A DNA stretch of 64,000 bases, from assembly GCA_963170055.1 (NCBI GenBank), contig CAUJGJ010000313.1, forward strand, positions 2,411,201 to 2,475,200, in the 5' to 3' direction. The translations under genes and the position numbers were made by a program. The notes under the pieces were generated by a model. The model saw only the letters and a program-made list of their open reading frames with translations, had not been told where the DNA came from and did not search any database. Positions 1 through 11,823 of the stretch are shown piece after piece. Positions within the stretch are counted from its first letter, which is position 1. Each line of letters opens with the position of its first letter. The stretch comes from Halisarca cf. caerulea. Taxonomy: Eukaryota > Porifera > Demospongiae > Chondrillida > Halisarcidae.

Positions 1-2
1 CG

Positions 3-44
3 TTAACATTTCCAAATGATTTTTAAATACTTTGCAAATGTTAA
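3..44 (+). other. 42-bp imperfect dyad in the constant part of the monomer
   Basis: Positions 3-22 pair with 25-44 around a centre between 23 and 24. The outer arms TTAACATTT (3-11) and AAATGTTAA (36-44) are perfect 9-bp inverted repeats. Inside them 13-16 pair with 31-34 and 19-22 with 25-28. Mismatches are only at 12/35, 17/30 and 18/29, giving 17 of 20 pairs. The same dyad recurs in essentially every monomer of both types. The ATTATTTTT variant (G to T at position 18, for example in 10893-11025 and 13154-13286) turns 18/29 into a pair. It could extrude as a cruciform or bind a dimeric protein; neither can be tested here. Confidence 0.85.
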
Positions 45-49
45 ATTTG

Positions 50-66
50 TTTCGTTTGAAGATTAC
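50..66 (+). other. Partial CENP-B-box-like motif in type A monomers
   Basis: TTTCGTTTGAAGATTAC aligned to the mammalian CENP-B box (YTTCGTTGGAARCRGGA) matches 11 of 17 positions: 1-7 and 9-12. Of the nine bases regarded as essential (TTCG, A at 10, CGGG) it has TTCG and the A but not CGGG. The more common TCTGAAG version matches 10. The motif lies in the 49-58 segment that separates type A from type B, so type B monomers lack it. A chance match in AT-rich DNA remains possible. Confidence 0.4.
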
Positions 67-76
67 TACAAGTAGT
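65..76 (+). other. Short inverted repeat ACTAC-AA-GTAGT in type A
   Basis: Five-base perfect arms (65-69 and 72-76) separated by AA. Present in most type A monomers and absent from type B, where the same positions differ. Six monomers, near 12421, 16407, 20526, 47361, 50152 and 56925, carry CTACAACTAG instead, which breaks the inner pair. That makes this variant a useful marker of the 30-monomer higher-order unit. Confidence 0.7.
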
Positions 77-133
77 TTAAAAGAATTTAGAAACTTTGGA
101 AATATTATTCTTTTGAAACTTTTAAATTTCTAA

Positions 134-266
134 CGTTAACATTTCCAAATGATTTTTAAATACTTTGCAAATGTTAAATTTAAAGAAAGCAAAGATTACA
201 AAGTGTAGATTTAAAGAATTTAGAAACTTTGGAAATATTATTCTTTTGAAACTTTTAAATTTCTAA
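134..266 (+). repeat. Type B monomer (reference copy)
   Basis: Second monomer, also 133 bp. It shares positions 1-48 and about 80-133 with type A but has AAAGAAAGCA at 49-58 and AAAGTGTAGATTT at 67-79, so it lacks the TTCG motif and the ACTAC/GTAGT hairpin. Main sub-variants are GCAAAG or GTAAAG at 56-61, GATTTGAAG or GATTTAAAG near 75-83, ACGAAGGG in place of ACAAAGTG, ATTGC in place of ATTAC, GAATAC in place of AAATAC near position 25, and GTATAG. Equal length and colinearity with type A show common ancestry with divergence limited to the middle. Confidence 0.97.
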
Positions 267-663
267 CGTTAACATTTCCAAATGATTTTTAAATACTTTG
301 CAAATGTTAAATTTAAAGAAAGTAAAGATTACAAAGTGTAGATTTGAAGAATTTAGAAACTGGAAATATTATTCTTTTGAAACTTTTAAATTTCTAACGT
401 TAACATTTCCAAATGATTTTTAAATACTTTGCAAATGTTAAATTTGTTTCGTCTGAAGATTACTACAAGTAGTTTAAAAGAATTTAGAAACTTTGGAAAT
501 AATACTCTTTTGAAACTTTTAAATTTCTAACGTTAACATTTCCAAATGATTTTTAAATACTTTGCAAATGTTAAATTTGTTTCGTCTGAAGATTACTACA
601 AGTAGTTTAAAAGAATTTAGTAACTTTGGAAATAATACTCTTTTGAAACTTTCAAATTTCTAA

Positions 664-796
664 CGTTAACATTTCCAAATGATTTTTAAATACTTTGAAA
701 ATGTTAAATTTGTTTCGTCTGAAGATTTCAAAGTGTAGATTTAAAGAATTTTGAAACTTTGGAAATATTATTCTTTTGAAACTTTTAAATTTCTAA
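664..796 (+). repeat. Type H hybrid monomer
   Basis: 133 bp. Begins as type A (GTTTCGTCTGAAG) and continues as type B (CAAAGTGTAG), with GATTTC at the join, GAAAATG in place of GCAAATG at 34-40, and TTTTGAAAC near 86-94. The same linked set recurs at 3054, 4382, 5843, 6905 and 8366 and near 40388, 42776 and 44237. It always follows the A monomer with TTTAGTAAC and TTTCAAATTT, so the pair travels as one block. Confidence 0.9.
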
Positions 797-3585
797 CGTT
801 AACATTTCCAAATGATTTTTAAATACTTTGCAAATGTTAAATTTGTTTCGTCTGAAGATTACTACAAGTAGTTTAAAAGAATTTAGAAACTTTGGAAATA
901 TTATTCTTTTGAAACTTTTAAATTTCTAACGTTAACATTTCCAAATGATTTTTAAATACTTTGCAAATGTTAAATTTAAAGAAAGCAAAGATTACGAAGG
1001 GTAGATTTAAAGAATTTAGAAACTTTGGAAATATTATTCTTTTGAAACTTTTAAATTTCTAACGTTAACATTTCCAAATGATTTTTAAATACTTTGCAAA
1101 TGTTAAATTTAAAGAAAGTAAAGATTACAAAGTGTAGATTTAAAGAATTTAGAAACTTTGGAAATATTATTCTTTTGAAACTTTTAAATTTCTAACGTTA
1201 ACATTTCCAAATGATTTTTAAATACTTTGCAAATGTTAAATTTAAAGAAAGTATAGATTACAAAGTGTAGATTTAAAGAATTTAGAAACTTTGGAAATAT
1301 TATTCTTTTGAAACTTTTAAATTTCTAACGTTAACATTTCCAAATGATTTTTAAATACTTTGCAAATGTTAAATTTGTTTCGTCTGAAGATTACTACAAG
1401 TAGTTTAAAAGAATTTAGAAACTTTGGAAATAATACTCTTTTGAAACTTTTAAATTTCTAACGTTAACATTTCCAAATGATTTTTAAATACTTTGCAAAT
1501 GTTAAATTTGTTTCGTTTGAAGATTACTACAAGTAGTTTAAAAGAATTTAGAAACTTTGGAAATATTATTCTTTTGAAACTTTTAAATTTCTAACGTTAA
1601 CATTTCCAAATGATTTTTAAATACTTTGCAAATGTTAAATTTAAAGAAAGTAAAGATTACAAAGTGTAGATTTGAAGAATTTAGAAACTTTGGAAATATT
1701 ATTCTTTTGAAACTTTTAAATTTCTAACGTTAACATTTCCAAATGATTTTTAAATACTTTGCAAATGTTAAATTTGTTTCGTCTGAAGATTACTACAAGT
1801 AGTTTAAAAGAATTTAGAAACTTTGGAAATAATACTCTTGAAACTTTTAAATTTCTAACGTTAACATTTCCAAATGATTTTTGAATACTTTGCAAATGTT
1901 AAATTTGTTTCGTCTGAAGATTACTACAAGTAGTTTAAAAGAATTTATAAACTTTGGAAATAATACTCTTTTTAAACTTTTAAATTTCTAACGTTAACAT
2001 TTCCAAATGATTTTTAAATACTTTGCAAATGTTAAATTTGTTTCGTCTGAAGATTACTACAAGTAGTTTAAAAGAATTTAGAAACTTTGGAAATATTATT
2101 CTTTTGAAACTTTTAAATTTCTAACGTTAACATTTCCAAATGATTTTTAAATACTTTGCAAATGTTAAATTTAAAGAAAGCAAAGATTACAAAGTGTAGA
2201 TTTAAAGAATTTAGAAACTTTGGAAATATAATTCTTTTGAAACTTTTAAATTTCTAACGTTAACATTTCCAAATGATTTTTAAATACTTTACAAATGTTA
2301 AATTTAAAGAAAGTAAAGATTACAAAGTGTAGATTTGAAGAATTTAGAAACTTTGGAAATATTATTCTTTTGAAACTTTTAAATTTCTAACGTTAACATT
2401 TCCAAATGATTTTTAAATACTTTGCAAATTTTAAATTTGTTTCGTCTGAAGATTACTACAAGTAGTTTAAAAGAATTTAGAAACTTTGGAAATAATACTC
2501 TTTTGAAACTTTTAAATTTCTAACGTTAACATTTCCAAATGATTTTTAAATACTTTGCAAATGTTAAATTTATAGAAAGCAAAGATTACAAAGTGTAGAT
2601 TTAAAGAATTTAGAAACATTGGAAATATTATTCTTTTGAAACTTTTAAATTTCTAACGTTAACATTTCCAAATGATTTTTAAATACTTTGCAAATGTTAA
2701 ATTTAAAGAAAGTAAAGATTACAAAGTGTAGATTTGAAGAATTTAGAAACTGGAAATATTATTCTTTTGAAACTTTTAAATTTCTAACGTTAACATTTCC
2801 AAATGATTTTTAAATACTTTGCAAATGTTAAATTTGTTTCGTCTGAAGATTACTACAAGTAGTTTAAAAGAATTTAGAAACTTTGGAAATAATACTCTTT
2901 TGAAACTTTTAAATTTCTAACGTTAACATTTCCAAATGATTTTTAAATACTTTGCAAATGTTAAATTTGTTTCGTCTGAAGATTACTACAAGTAGTTTAA
3001 AAGAATTTAGTAACTTTGGAAATAATACTCTTTTGAAACTTTCAAATTTCTAACGTTAACATTTCCAAATGATTTTTAAATACTTTGAAAATGTTAAATT
3101 TGTTTCGTCTGAAAATTTCAAAGTGTAGATTTAAAGAATTTTGAAACTTTGGAAATATTATTCTTTTGAAACTTTTAAATTTCTAACGTTAACATTTCCA
3201 AATGATTTTTAAATACTTTGCAAATGTTAAATTTAAAGAAAGCAAAGATTACAAAGTGTAGATTTAAAGAATTTAGAAACTTTGGAAATATTATTCTTTT
3301 GAAACTTTTAAATTTCTAACGTTAACATTTCCAAATGATTTTTAAATACTTTGCAAATGTTAAATTTAAAGAAAGTAAAGATTACAAAGTGTAGATTTGA
3401 AGAATTTAGAAACATTGGAAATATTATTCTTTTGAAACTTTTAAATTTCTAACGTTAACATTTCCAAATGATTTTTAAATACTTTGCAAATGTTAAATTT
3501 GTTTCGTCTGAAGATTACTACAAGTAGTTTAAAAGAATTTAGAAACTTTGGAAATAATACTCTTTTGAAACTTTTAAATTTCTAA

Positions 3586-3718
3586 CGTTAACATTTCCAA
3601 ATGATTTTTAAATACTTTGCAAATGTTAAATTTGTTTCGTCTAAAGATTACAAAGTGTAGATTTAAAGAATTTAGAAACTTTGGAAATATTATTCTTTTG
3701 AAACTTTTAAATTTCTAA
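3586..3718 (+). repeat. A/B recombinant monomer
   Basis: Positions 49-58 are type A (GTTTCGTCTA) and everything after the shared AAGATTAC is type B (AAAGTGTAGATTT). Equivalent A-then-B hybrids occur at 33477, 34009, 34807, 35339, 36136, 36665, 37728, 39457 and near 43308. Some have TGTCGATTT. The switch lies within the 8-bp block shared by both types, consistent with recombination or gene conversion there. Confidence 0.85.
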
Positions 3719-4248
3719 CGTTAACATTTCCAAATGATTTTTAAATACTTTGCAAATGTTAAATTTGTTTCGTCTGAAGATTACTACAAGTAGTTTAAAA
3801 GAATTTAGAAACTTTGGAAATAATACTCTTTTGAAACTTTTAAATTTCTAACGTTAACATTTCCAAATGATTTTTAAATACTTTGCAAATGTTAAATTTG
3901 TTTCGTTTGAAGATTACTACAAGTAGTTTAAAAGAATTTAGAAACTTTGGAAATATTATTCTTTTGAAACTTTTAAATTTCTAACGTTAACATTTCCAAA
4001 TGATTTTTAAATACTTTGCAAATGTTAAATTTAAAGAAAGTAAAGATTACAAAGTGTAGATTTGAAGAATTTAGAAACTGGAAATATTATTCTTTTGAAA
4101 CTTTTAAATTTCTAACGTTAACATTTCCAAATGATTTTTAAATACTTTGCAAATGTTAAATTTGTTTCGTCTGAAGATTACTACAAGTAGTTTAAAAGAA
4201 TTTAGAAACTTTGGAAATAATACTCTTTTGAAACTTTTAAATTTCTAA

Positions 4249-7200
4249 CGTTAACATTTCCAAATGATTTTTAAATACTTTGCAAATGTTAAATTTGTTT
4301 CGTCTGAAGATTACTACAAGTAGTTTAAAAGAATTTAGTAACTTTGGAAATAATACTCTTTTGAAACTTTCAAATTTCTAACGTTAACATTTCCAAATGA
4401 TTTTTAAATACTTTGAAAATGTTAAATTTGTTTCGTCTGAAGATTTCAAAGTGTAGATTTAAAGAATTTTGAAACTTTGGAAATATTATTCTTTTGAAAC
4501 TTTTAAATTTCTAACGTTAACATTTCCAAATGATTTTTAAATACTTTGCAAATGTTAAATTTGTTTCGTCTGAAGATTACTACAAGTAGTTTAAAAGAAT
4601 TTAGAAACTTTGGAAATATTATTCTTTTGAAACTTTTAAATTTCTAACGTTAACATTTCCAAATGATTTTTAAATACTTTGCAAATGTTAAATTTAAAGA
4701 AAGCAAAGATTACGAAGGGTAGATTTAAAGAATTTAGAAACTTTGGAAATATTATTCTTTTGAAACTTTTAAATTTCTAACGTTAACATTTCCAAATGAT
4801 TTTTAAATACTTTGCAAATGTTAAATTTAAAGAAAGTAAAGATTACAAAGTGTAGATTTAAAGAATTTAGAAACTTTGGAAATATTATTCTTTTGAAACT
4901 TTTAAATTTCTAACGTTAACATTTCCAAATGATTTTTAAATACTTTGCAAATGTTAAATTTGTTTCGTCTGAAGATTACTACAAGTAGTTTAAAAGAATT
5001 TAGAAACTTTGGAAATATTATTCTGTTGAAACTTTTAAATTTCTAACGTTAACATTTCCAAATGATTTTTAAATACTTTGCAAATGTTAAATTTGTTTCG
5101 TCTGAAGATTACTACAAGTAGTTTAAAAGAATTTAGAAACTTTGGAAATAATACTCTTTTGAAACTTTTAAATTTCTAACGTTAACATTTCCAAATGATT
5201 TTTAAATACTTTGCAAATGTTAAATTTGTTTCGTTTGAAGATTACTACAAGTAGTTTAAAAGAATTTAGAAACTTTGGAAATATTATTCTTTTGAAACTT
5301 TTAAATTTCTAACGTTAACATTTCCAAATGATTTTTAAATACTTTGCAAATGTTAAATTTAAAGAAAGCAAAGATTACAAAGTGTAGATTTAAAGAATTT
5401 AGAAACTTTGGAAATATTATTCTTTTGAAACTTTTAAATTTCTAACGTTAACATTTCCAAATGATTTTTAAATACTTTGCAAATGTTAAATTTAAAGAAA
5501 GTAAAGATTACAAAGTGTAGATTTGAAGAATTTAGAAACTGGAAATATTATTCTTTTGAAACTTTTAAATTTCTAACGTTAACATTTCCAAATGATTTTT
5601 AAATACTTTGCAAATGTTAAATTTGTTTCGTCTGAAGATTACTACAAGTAGTTTAAAAGAATTTAGAAACTTTGGAAATAATACTCTTTTGAAACTTTTA
5701 AATTTCTAACGTTAACATTTCCAAATGATTTTTAAATACTTTGCAAATGTTAAATTTGTTTCGTCTGAAGATTACTACAAGTAGTTTAAAAGAATTTAGT
5801 AACTTTGGAAATAATACTCTTTTGAAACTTTCAAATTTCTAACGTTAACATTTCCAAATGATTTTTAAATACTTTGAAAATGTTAAATTTGTTTCGTCTG
5901 AAGATTTCAAAGTGTAGATTTAAAGAATTTTGAAACTTTGGAAATATTATTCTTTTGAAACTTTTAAATTTCTAACGTTAACATTTCCAAATGATTTTTA
6001 AATACTTTGCAAATGTTAAATTTGTTTCGTCTGAAGATTACTACAAGTAGTTTAAAAGAATTTAGAAACTTTGGAAATATTATTCTTTTGAAACTTTTAA
6101 ATTTCTAACGTTAACATTTCCAAATGATTTTTAAATACTTTGCAAATGTTAAATTTAAAGAAAGCAAAGATTACGAAGGGTAGATTTAAAGAATTTAGAA
6201 ACTTTGGAAATATTATTCTTTTGAAACTTTTAAATTTCTAACGTTAACATTTCCAAATGATTTTTAAATACTTTGCAAATGTTAAATTTAAAGAAAGTAA
6301 AGATTACAAAGTGTAGATTTAAAGAATTTAGAAACTTTGGAAATATTATTCTTTTGAAACTTTTAAATTTCTAACGTTAACATTTCCAAATGATTTTTAA
6401 ATACTTTGCAAATGTTAAATTTGTTTCGTCTGAAGATTACTACAAGTAGTTTAAAAGAATTTAGAAACTTTGGAAATAATACTCTTTTGAAACTTTTAAA
6501 TTTTTAACGTTAACATTTCCAAATGATTTTTAAATACTTTGCAAATGTTAAATTTAAAGAAAGTAAAGATTACAAAGTGTAGATTTAAAGAATTTAGAAA
6601 CTGGAAATATTATTCTTTTGAAACTTTTAAATTTCTAACGTTAACATTTCCAAATGATTTTTAAATACTTTGCAAATGTTAAATTTGTTTCGTCTGAAGA
6701 TTACTACAAGTAGTTTAAAAGAATTTAGAAACTTTGGAAATAATACTCTTTTGAAACTTTTAAATTTCTAACGTTAACATTTCCAAATGATTTTTAAATA
6801 CTTTGCAAATGTTAAATTTGTTTCGTCTGAAGATTACTACAAGTAGTTTAAAAGAATTTAGTAACTTTGGAAATAATACTCTTTTGAAACTTTCAAATTT
6901 CTAACGTTAACATTTCCAAATGATTTTTAAATACTTTGAAAATGTTAAATTTGTTTCGTCTGAAGATTTCAAAGTGTAGATTTAAAGAATTTTGAAACTT
7001 TGGAAATATTATTCTTTTGAAACTTTTAAATTTCTAACGTTAACATTTCCAAATGATTTTTAAATACTTTGCAAATGTTAAATTTGTTTCGTCTGAAGAT
7101 TACTACAAGTAGTTTAAAAGAATTTAGAAACTTTGGAAATATTATTCTTTTGAAACTTTTAAATTTCTAACGTTAACATTTCCAAATGATTTTTAAATAC

Positions 7201-9163
7201 TTTGCAAATGTTAAATTTAAAGAAAGCAAAGATTACGAAGGGTAGATTTAAAGAATTTAGAAACTTTGGAAATATTATTCTTTTGAAACTTTTAAATTTC
7301 TAACGTTAACATTTCCAAATGATTTTTAAATACTTTGCAAATGTTAAATTTAAAGAAAGTAAAGATTACAAAGTGTAGATTTAAAGAATTTAGAAACTTT
7401 GGAAATATTATTCTTTTGAAACTTTTAAATTTCTAACGTTAACATTTCCAAATGATTTTTAAATACTTTGCAAATGTTAAATTTGTTTCGTCTGAAGATT
7501 ACTACAAGTAGTTTAAAAGAATTTAGAAACTTTGGAAATATTATTCTGTTGAAACTTTTAAATTTCTAACGTTAACATTTCCAAATGATTTTTAAATACT
7601 TTGCAAATGTTAAATTTGTTTCGTCTGAAGATTACTACAAGTAGTTTAAAAGAATTTAGAAACTTTGGAAATAATACTCTTTTGAAACTTTTAAATTTCT
7701 AACGTTAACATTTCCAAATGATTTTTAAATACTTTGCAAATGTTAAATTTGTTTCGTTTGAAGATTACTACAAGTAGTTTAAAAGAATTTAGAAACTTTG
7801 GAAATATTATTCTTTTGAAACTTTTAAATTTCTAACGTTAACATTTCCAAATGATTTTTAAATACTTTGCAAATGTTAAATTTAAAGAAAGCAAAGATTA
7901 CAAAGTGTAGATTTAAAGAATTTAGAAACTTTGGAAATATTATTCTTTTGAAACTTTTAAATTTCTAACGTTAACATTTCCAAATGATTTTTAAATACTT
8001 TGCAAATGTTAAATTTAAAGAAAGTAAAGATTACAAAGTGTAGATTTGAAGAATTTAGAAACTGGAAATATTATTCTTTTGAAACTTTTAAATTTCTAAC
8101 GTTAACATTTCCAAATGATTTTTAAATACTTTGCAAATGTTAAATTTGTTTCGTCTGAAGATTACTACAAGTAGTTTAAAAGAATTTAGAAACTTTGGAA
8201 ATAATACTCTTTTGAAACTTTTAAATTTCTAACGTTAACATTTCCAAATGATTTTTAAATACTTTGCAAATGTTAAATTTGTTTCGTCTGAAGATTACTA
8301 CAAGTAGTTTAAAAGAATTTAGTAACTTTGGAAATAATACTCTTTTGAAACTTTCAAATTTCTAACGTTAACATTTCCAAATGATTTTTAAATACTTTGA
8401 AAATGTTAAATTTGTTTCGTCTGAAGATTTCAAAGTGTAGATTTAAAGAATTTTGAAACTTTGGAAATATTATTCTTTTGAAACTTTTAAATTTCTAACG
8501 TTAACATTTCCAAATGATTTTTAAATACTTTGCAAATGTTAAATTTGTTTCGTCTGAAGATTACTACAAGTAGTTTAAAAGAATTTAGAAACTTTGGAAA
8601 TATTATTCTTTTGAAACTTTTAAATTTCTAACGTTAACATTTCCAAATGATTTTTAAATACTTTGCAAATGTTAAATTTAAAGAAAGCAAAGATTACGAA
8701 GGGTAGATTTAAAGAATTTAGAAACTTTGGAAATATTATTCTTTTGAAACTTTTAAATTTCTAACGTTAACATTTCCAAATGATTTTTAAATACTTTGCA
8801 AATGTTAAATTTAAAGAAAGTAAAGATTACAAAGTGTAGATTTAAAGAATTTAGAAACTTTGGAAATATTATTCTTTTGAAACTTTTAAATTTCTAACGT
8901 TAACATTTCCAAATGATTTTTAAATACTTTGCAAATGTTAAATTTGTTTCGTCTGAAGATTACTACAAGTAGTTTAAAAGAATTTAGAAACTTTGGAAAT
9001 AATACTCTTTTGAAACTTTTAAATTTTTAACGTTAACATTTCCAAATGATTTTTAAATACTTTGCAAATGTTAAATTTAAAGAAAGTAAAGATTACAAAG
9101 TGTAGATTTAAAGAATTTAGAAACTTTGGAAATATTATTCTTTTGAAACTTTTAAATTTCTAA
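4249..9163 (+). repeat. Higher-order repeat of alternating 11- and 8-monomer units
   Basis: Four successive units start with the A monomer bearing TTTAGTAAC followed by H: 4249-5709 (11 monomers, 1461 bp), 5710-6771 (8, 1062 bp), 6772-8232 (11, 1461 bp) and 8233-9163 (7 monomers of the 8-unit). Order in the 11-unit: A-TAGTAAC, H, A, B-GAAGGG, B-GTAAAG, A-CTGTTG, A-AATACT, A-TTTGAAG, B-GCAAAG, B-AAACTGG, A-AATACT. The 8-unit runs from A-TAGTAAC to B-GTAAAG, then A with TTTTTAACG, B-AAACTGG and A. Together they form a 19-monomer, 2523-bp superunit (4249 to 6772). The block 4249-8232 has no counterpart in copy 2. Confidence 0.9.
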
Positions 9164-11823
9164 CGTTAACATTTCCAAATGATTTTTAAATACTTTGCAA
9201 ATGTTAAATTTGTTTCGTCTGAAGATTACTACAAGTAGTTTAAAAGAATTTAGAAACTTTGGAAATATTATTCTGTTGAAACTTTTAAATTTCTAACGTT
9301 AACATTTCCAAATGATTTTTAAATACTTTGCAAATGTTAAATTTAAAGAAAGCAAAGATTACAAAGTGTAGATTTGAAGAATTTAGAAACTTTGGAAATA
9401 TTATTCTTTTGAAACTTTTAAATTTCTAACGTTAACATTTCCAAATGATTTTTAAATACTTTGCAAATGTTAAATTTAAAGAAAGTAAAGATTACAAAGT
9501 GTAGATTTAAAGAATTTAGAAACTTTGGAAATATTATTCTTTTGAAACTTTTAAATTTCTAACGTTAACATTTCCAAATGATTTTTAAATACTTTGCAAA
9601 TGTTAAATTTGTTTCGTCTGAAGATTACTACAAGTAGTTTAAAAGAATTTAGAAACTTTGGAAATATTATTCTTTTGAAACTTATAAATTTCTAACGTTA
9701 ACATTTCCAAATGATTTTTAACTACTTTGCAAATGTTAAATTTAAAGAAAGTAAAGATTACAAAGTGTAGATTTAAAGAATTTAGAAACTTTGGAAATAT
9801 TATTCTTTTGAAACTTTTAAATTTGTAACGTTAACATTTCCAAATGATTTTTAAATACTTTGCAAATGTTAAATTTGTTTCGTCTGAAGATTACTACAAG
9901 TAGTTTAAAAGAATTTAGAAACTTTGGAAATATTATTCTTTTGAAACTTTTAAATTTCTAACGTTAACATTTCCAAATGATTTTTAAATACTTTGCAAAT
10001 GTTAAATTTAAAGAAAGCAAAGATTACAAAGTGTAGATTTGAAGAATTTAGAAACTTTGGAAATATTATTCTTTTGAAACTTTTAAATTTCTAACGTTAA
10101 CATTTCCAAATGATTTTTAAATACTTTGCAAATGTTAAATTTAAAGAAAGCAAAGATTACAAAGTGTAGATTTAAAGAATTTAGAAACTTTGGAAATATT
10201 ATTCTATTGAAACTTTTAAATTTCTAACGTTAACATTTCCAAATTATTTTTAAATACTTTGCAAATGTTAAATTTGTTTCGTCTGAAGATTACTACAAGT
10301 AGTTTAAAAGAATTTAGAAACTTTGGAAATAATACTCTTTTGAAACTTTTAAATTTCTAACGTTAACATTTCCAAATGATTTTTAAATACTTTGCAAATG
10401 TTAAATTTAAAGAAAGTAAAGATTACAAAGTGTAGATTTAAAGAATTTAGAAACTTTGGAAATATTATTCTTTTGAAACTTTTAAATTTCTAACGTTAAC
10501 ATTTCCAAATGATTTTTAAATACTTTGCAAATGTTAAATTTGTTTCGTCTGAAGATTACTACAAGTAGTTTAAAAGAATTTAGAAACTTTGGAAATATTA
10601 TTCTGTTGAAACTTTTAAATTTCTAACGTTAACATTTCCAAATGATTTTTAAATACTTTGCAAATGTTAAATTTAAAGAAAGCAAAGATTACAAAGTGTA
10701 GATTTGAAGAATTTAGAAACTTTGGAAATATTATTCTTTTGAAACTTTTAAATTTCTAACGTTAACATTTCCAAATGATTTTTAAATACTTTGCAAATGT
10801 TAAATTTAAAGAAAGTAAAGATTACAAAGTGTAGATTTAAAGAATTTAGAAACTTTTTAAATATTATTCTTTTGAAACTTTTAAATTTCTAACGTTAACA
10901 TTTCCAAATTATTTTTAAATACTTTGCAAATGTTAAATTTGTTTCGTTTGAAGATTACTACAAGTAGTTTAAAAGAATTTAGAAACTTTGGAAATAATAC
11001 TCTTTTGAAACTTTTAAATTTCTAACGTTAACATTTCCAAATGATTTTTAAATACTTTGCAAATGTTAAATTTAAAGAAAGTAAAGATTACAAAGTGTAG
11101 ATTTAAAGAATTTAGAAACTTTGGAAATATTATTCTTTTGAAACTTTTAAATTTCTAACGTTAACATTTCCAAATGATTTTTAAATACTTTGCAAATGTT
11201 AAATTTGTTTCGTCTGAAGATTACTACAAGTAGTTTAAAAGAATTTAGAAACTTTGGAAATATTATTCTGTTGAAACTTTTAAATTTCTAACGTTAACAT
11301 TTCCAAATGATTTTTAAATACTTTGCAAATGTTAAATTTAAAGAAAGCAAAGATTACAAAGTGTAGATTTGAAGAATTTAGAAACTTTGGAAATATTATT
11401 CTTTTGAAACTTTTAAATTTCTAACGTTAACATTTCCAAATGATTTTTAAATACTTTGCAAATGTTAAATTTAAAGAAAGTAAAGATTACAAAGTGTAGA
11501 TTTAAAGAATTTAGAAACTTTGGAAATATTATTCTTTTGAAACTTTTAAATTTCTAACGTTAACATTTCCAAATTATTTTTAAATACTTTGCAAATGTTA
11601 AATTTGTTTCGTTTGAAGATTACTACAAGTAGTTTAAAAGAATTTAGAAACTTTGGAAATAATACTCTTTTGAAACTTTTAAATTTCTAACGTTAACATT
11701 TCCAAATGATTTTTAAATACTTTGCAAATGTTAAATTTAAAGAAAGTAAAGATTACAAAGTGTAGATTTAAAGAATTTAGAAACTTTGGAAATATTATTC
11801 TTTTGAAACTTTTAAATTTCTAA
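9164..11823 (+). repeat. 20-monomer segment ending in a tandem 5-monomer repeat
   Basis: Monomers 9164-10493 include the marker pair CTTATAAAT (9563-9695) and AACTAC with TTTGTAACG (9696-9828). The last ten monomers are two copies of a 665-bp, 5-monomer unit, 10494-11158 and 11159-11823: A-CTGTTG, B-GATTTGAAG, B-GTAAAG, A-TTATTTTT, B-GTAAAG. Copy 2 has this unit once, at 46099-46763. The first unit carries a private CTTTTTAAAT variant near 10855. Confidence 0.88.

Larger units (their letters stand above)
1..133 (+). repeat. Type A monomer (reference copy)
   Basis: First monomer, 133 bp, used here as the position reference. Positions 1-48 form the constant dyad region, 49-58 are GTTTCGTTTG (GTTTCGTCTG in most A copies), 59-66 are the shared AAGATTAC, 67-79 are type-specific, and 80-133 are shared again, ending AAATTTCTAA. 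Sub-variants differ at position 56 (TCTGAAG, TTTGAAG, TGTGAAG, TCTGCAG) and at the AATATTATTC or AATAATACTC stretch near 100-110. These small differences define the order of monomers in the higher-order repeats. Confidence 0.97.
1..4248 (+). repeat. 32-monomer segment, mixed A/B order
   Basis: Monomers 1-32, with no simple tandem higher-order repeat within them. It contains three AAACTGG deletion monomers (267, 2657, 3985), the CTCTTG deletion monomer (1728-1858), two H monomers (664, 3054) and an A/B hybrid (3586). The whole segment is repeated at offset 39,722 up to 3984. Beyond that point copy 2 has an additional GCAAAG type B monomer. Confidence 0.85.

Noticed and set aside
50..66. Calling the type A motif a true CENP-B box
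   Set aside because: The CGGG half, part of the essential bases, is absent. It is reported only as a partial likeness.
87..133. Second stem formed by TTAGAAA (87-93) and TTTCTAA (127-133)
   Set aside because: Only seven perfect pairs across a 33-base loop in AT-rich DNA, with poor extension. This is weak compared with the 42-bp dyad and not clearly above chance.
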